A stretch of 64,000 nucleotides of DNA from Bacillus cereus ATCC 14579 (GTDB taxonomy: Bacteria; Bacillota; Bacilli; Bacillales; Bacillaceae_G): assembly GCF_000007825.1 (NCBI RefSeq), contig NC_004722.1, forward strand, positions 2,086,501-2,150,500. Reading direction: 5' to 3'. The translations under genes were made by a program, and so were the position numbers. The notes beneath the pieces are model-generated. The model made no database searches. It saw nothing but the letters and a program-made list of their open reading frames with translations, and was not told the DNA's origin. Below, in pieces: positions 61,755-64,000 of the stretch (positions are counted from its first letter, which is position 1; each line of letters starts with the position of its first letter).

Positions 61755-62342
61755 ATGAAGCGTTATCAAAAAATAATTGGTCTTATGGTTGTATTTTGTC
61801 TCTTTGTACTTGCTGGATGTAGTGAATCAGGTTCAAAGCTTCGTAAACCATTAAATTGGGATTTAGAAACCTTCCAATTTACAAATCAAGATGGAAAGAA
61901 ATTTGGTACAAAAGATTTAAAAGGGAAAGTTTGGGTTGCAGATTTTATGTTCACAAATTGTCAGACAGTTTGTCCACCAATGACTGCAAATATGGCCAAG
62001 CTTCAAAAGATGGCAAAAGAAGAGAAATTAGACGTTCAGTTTGTTTCATTTAGTGTAGATCCAGACCTTGATAAGCCAGAAAATCTGAAAGCTTTTATTC
62101 AAAAGTTTACAGAGGATACTAGTAACTGGAATTTATTAACGGGGTATTCGTTAGAAGATATTACAAAGTTTTCAAAAGATAATTTCCAATCACTTGTAGA
62201 TAAGCCGGAGAACGGTCAGGTCATGCATGGTACATCATTTTATTTAATTGATCAAAACGGAAAAGTAATGAAAAAGTATAGTGGCATTAGTAATACGCCA
62301 TACGAAGACATTATACGTGATATGAAGCGATTAGTGGGTTAA
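61755..62342 (+). CDS. ypmQ: Sco1/SenC-type copper chaperone lipoprotein
   Basis: 195 residues. Signal peptide with lipobox LAGC, then a thioredoxin-like domain. CQTVCPP is the CxxxC copper site and HGTSFYLID holds the conserved His ligand. Sco proteins deliver copper to the CuA centre of cytochrome c oxidase on the outer membrane face; BsSco (YpmQ) has this role in B. subtilis. AGAGGTTTATAA precedes the ATG. Confidence 0.92.
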   Translation: MKRYQKIIGLMVVFCLFVLAGCSESGSKLRKPLNWDLETFQFTNQDGKKFGTKDLKGKVWVADFMFTNCQTVCPPMTANMAKLQKMAKEEKLDVQFVSFSVDPDLDKPENLKAFIQKFTEDTSNWNLLTGYSLEDITKFSKDNFQSLVDKPENGQVMHGTSFYLIDQNGKVMKKYSGISNTPYEDIIRDMKRLVG

Positions 62343-62343
62343 A

Positions 62344-62374
62344 AATAAGGGTGCATAGCACCCTTATTTTTTTG
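62344..62374. terminator. Bidirectional terminator of ypmQ and hsp20
   Basis: AAATAAGGGTGC and GCACCCTTATTT flank ATA. Confidence 0.9.
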
Positions 62375-62376
62375 CA

Positions 62377-62841
62377 TTAGTCTATCGATAAAATGTCATG
62401 TTGCTGGGGAAGTTTCGGCGCCCGAATTTCTAATACGCCGTTTTGATAAGAAGCTTTTGCCGCTTTTTTATTAATTGAATACGGCAATTTAATCAATCTT
62501 GATGCTTCTGAAATGGAACGTTCTCGGCGATAATAGTTATGGGATGTTTGTTCTTCTTCCTCTTCAAGTATCTCTTCTTTTACAGAGACTTTTAAGTATT
62601 CACTTTGTATTTCAATTTGGATTTGTTCTTTTTGTATACCTGGTAGTTCAGCTGTAACAACGAGTTCTTCACCAACTTCATATAAATCTACAGGGAATGT
62701 TAATAAACGGTTTCCTTTTTGGAAAAAATGATTTAAATCAGCGATTACATTGCGAAGAGGTGTTTGCTCGAAGAAATCATCAATTTGCTTTAAGTAATTA
62801 CGAACCGGTGGGCGAGAAGAATCTTTTTTTTCTTCACTCAT
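62377..62841 (-). CDS. Small heat-shock protein, Hsp20 family
   Basis: 154 residues. The alpha-crystallin domain (residues ~45-150) has VDLYEVGEELVVTAELPGIQ, LIKLPYSINKKAAKASYQNG and VLEIRAPKLP; the A-x-x-x-NGVL motif is clear. The acidic EILEEEEEQ loop and a short N-terminus are noted; the usual C-terminal IxI is absent. Function: ATP-independent holdase. No CIRCE element is visible upstream; AGGAGGGAATACC precedes the ATG. Confidence 0.88.
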   Translation of the reverse strand: MSEEKKDSSRPPVRNYLKQIDDFFEQTPLRNVIADLNHFFQKGNRLLTFPVDLYEVGEELVVTAELPGIQKEQIQIEIQSEYLKVSVKEEILEEEEEQTSHNYYRRERSISEASRLIKLPYSINKKAAKASYQNGVLEIRAPKLPQQHDILSID

Positions 62842-63058
62842 GGTATTCCCTCCTAGAAATCAATTTGCAATATCATATGACAAAAGCGGAGAAAGGTGAG
62901 TGCCTAGTTTTCATGTTTTCATAAAAAATTGTTAAAAATGTGAAATGGAGTGATTTTTTTATAGTTTTTGGTCGCCATATTCAGTTGATTATGCTAGTAT
63001 AAATAGGGTTGATATAGTAGTATAGAGACAGAATGAAAACTGAAAGAGGGTAAGAAGT

Positions 63059-64000
63059 ATGTGTGGTTTTGTAGGATGTTTATGTGAAAACCCTAGAGAG
63101 TTTTCAGAAACAGAAAAACATCAATTTGAAAATATGAACACGATGATTTTCCACCGTGGTCCAGATGACGAAGGATATTTTCGTGATGAACATGTACAAT
63201 TTGGCTTCCGCCGTTTAAGCATCATTGACTTAGAGGCAGGACATCAGCCGCTAACTTATGAAAATGATCGATATGTAATTATTTTTAATGGTGAAATTTA
63301 CAACTATGTAGAATTACGTGAAATGTTACTTGAAAAAGGTGCAACGTTTGCAACGCAATCTGATACAGAAGTTATCATTGCATTGTATGCACATATGAAA
63401 GAAAAATGTGTAGATTACCTTCGTGGTATGTTTGCATTTATGATTTGGGATCGTGAAGAAAAGAAACTTTTCGGTGCACGTGATCACTTCGGTATTAAAC
63501 CTTTATACATCGCACAACAAGGTGATACTACATTCTTCGCATCTGAGAAGAAAAGTATTATGCATGTGATGGAAGATAAAGGCGTTAATCCAACGTCACT
63601 ACAACATTACTTTACGTACCAATATGGTCCAGAGCCAGAAACTTTAACAATTGATGTTAATAAAATCGAGCCTGGTCATTATTTCGTAAAAGAAATCGGT
63701 AAAGAGATGGAAATCCATCGCTACTGGAAACCTTATTTCAACGCTTCAAGTGCAACGAAAGAGGAGCATATCCAAGCAATTCGTGATGTGTTATATGATT
63801 CAGTAAAAGTGCATATGCGTAGTGATGTACCAGTAGGTTCATTCTTATCTGGTGGTATCGATTCATCTATCATCGCTTCTATCGCAAGAGAAATGAATCC
63901 AAATCTTTTAACATTCTCTGTTGGTTTTGAGCAACGTGGTTACAGTGAAGTTGATGTTGCGAAAGAAACTGCTGAGAAATTAGGCGTTAAAAACCATAAC
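63059..64000 (+). CDS. asnB: Asparagine synthase (glutamine-hydrolysing), 5' part
   Basis: The first 314 residues are inside the window and the frame stays open at the edge. MCGFVGCL gives the N-terminal Cys2 nucleophile of a class II glutaminase; HRGPDDEGYF, RRLSIIDLEAGHQPL and FNGEIYNY are ammonia-release residues. SDVPVGSFLSGGIDSS is the PP-loop ATP pyrophosphatase of the synthetase domain. It amidates Asp to Asn with Gln. GAGGGTAAGAAGT precedes the ATG. AsnB versus AsnO paralog cannot be settled from this part; no T-box is present upstream. Confidence 0.88.
   Translation, partial: MCGFVGCLCENPREFSETEKHQFENMNTMIFHRGPDDEGYFRDEHVQFGFRRLSIIDLEAGHQPLTYENDRYVIIFNGEIYNYVELREMLLEKGATFATQSDTEVIIALYAHMKEKCVDYLRGMFAFMIWDREEKKLFGARDHFGIKPLYIAQQGDTTFFASEKKSIMHVMEDKGVNPTSLQHYFTYQYGPEPETLTIDVNKIEPGHYFVKEIGKEMEIHRYWKPYFNASSATKEEHIQAIRDVLYDSVKVHMRSDVPVGSFLSGGIDSSIIASIAREMNPNLLTFSVGFEQRGYSEVDVAKETAEKLGVKNHN

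Noticed and set aside
62842..63058. Search for a CIRCE element or T-box between hsp20 and asnB
   Set aside because: Neither the TTAGCACTC dyad nor a GGGTGG T-box sequence is present.

Overview
This window is low-GC Firmicute chromosome and almost certainly comes from the Bacillus cereus group. The pointers are a hemolysin III gene that reads like the B. cereus protein, a BclA/ExsF-type exosporium protein, a second SpoVS, a Rap-Phr pair, two bcr1-like intergenic repeats, several paralogous aminoacyl-tRNA synthetases under T-box control, and gene order matching the ypp/ypg/yph/ypi/ypj/ypk/ypl/ypm region of B. subtilis. No rRNA, tRNA, CRISPR array, intact transposon or prophage is seen.

Layout. 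(1) 1-6.4 kb is accessory: the tail of a secreted hydrolase, an exosporium protein, spoVS, then a segment flanked by two direct copies of a terminator. That segment holds a decayed MazG-like pyrophosphohydrolase, a decayed EVE-HNH nuclease, a YolD-like gene with an IS-end palindrome inside its terminator, and rap-phr. (2) 6.4-14.7 kb is backbone: a repeat-rich YppG-like protein, an HD phosphohydrolase, ABC-F YfmR, a Bax-inhibitor-like membrane protein, SsbB, a CvfC-like HEAT protein, a DCC thiol protein, a bacilliredoxin and a YpiP-like methyltransferase. (3) 14.7-34.5 kb holds four T-box leaders: argS (broken by two lesions), ileS2 (KMSKS form, mupirocin-resistant class), aspS2 (archaeal-type AspRS) and a LeuT/NSS-family transporter. 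Between them lie a 1400-residue TPR protein with an embedded C39-like peptidase domain, a TetR/membrane protein pair and a secreted thermolysin/fungalysin-like protease. (4) 34.5-51 kb is metabolic and stress genes: amj lipid II flippase, a GntP permease with an iron-dependent alcohol dehydrogenase, a racemase, trmO, a DUF2975/YozG module with a clear operator, an Ecs-like ABC exporter and ypjP. (5) 51-64 kb is backbone: thyA-dfrA, a MecA-type PBP, azoR, plsC, hlyIII, tatA-tatC, a DUF2535 gene, degV, a metallo-hydrolase, a Sco1-type copper chaperone, an Hsp20 and the 5' part of asnB.

How parts work together. The T-box genes sense uncharged tRNA. I read the specifier codons as CGC (Arg), ATC (Ile), AAC (Asn, in front of an AspRS) and CTC (Leu, less sure). 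The Asn specifier fits a non-discriminating AspRS2 that makes Asp-tRNA(Asn) for GatCAB. Between the aspS2 T-box terminator and aspS2 there is also an unlisted short ORF with a near-perfect Shine-Dalgarno; it starts with five Asp and three Asn codons and overlaps aspS2 in another frame. I regard this possible second sensing layer as the most novel item here. thyA-dfrA form a folate/dTMP pair, tatA-tatC a Sec-independent export pair, and rap-phr a quorum-responsive phosphatase/peptide pair.
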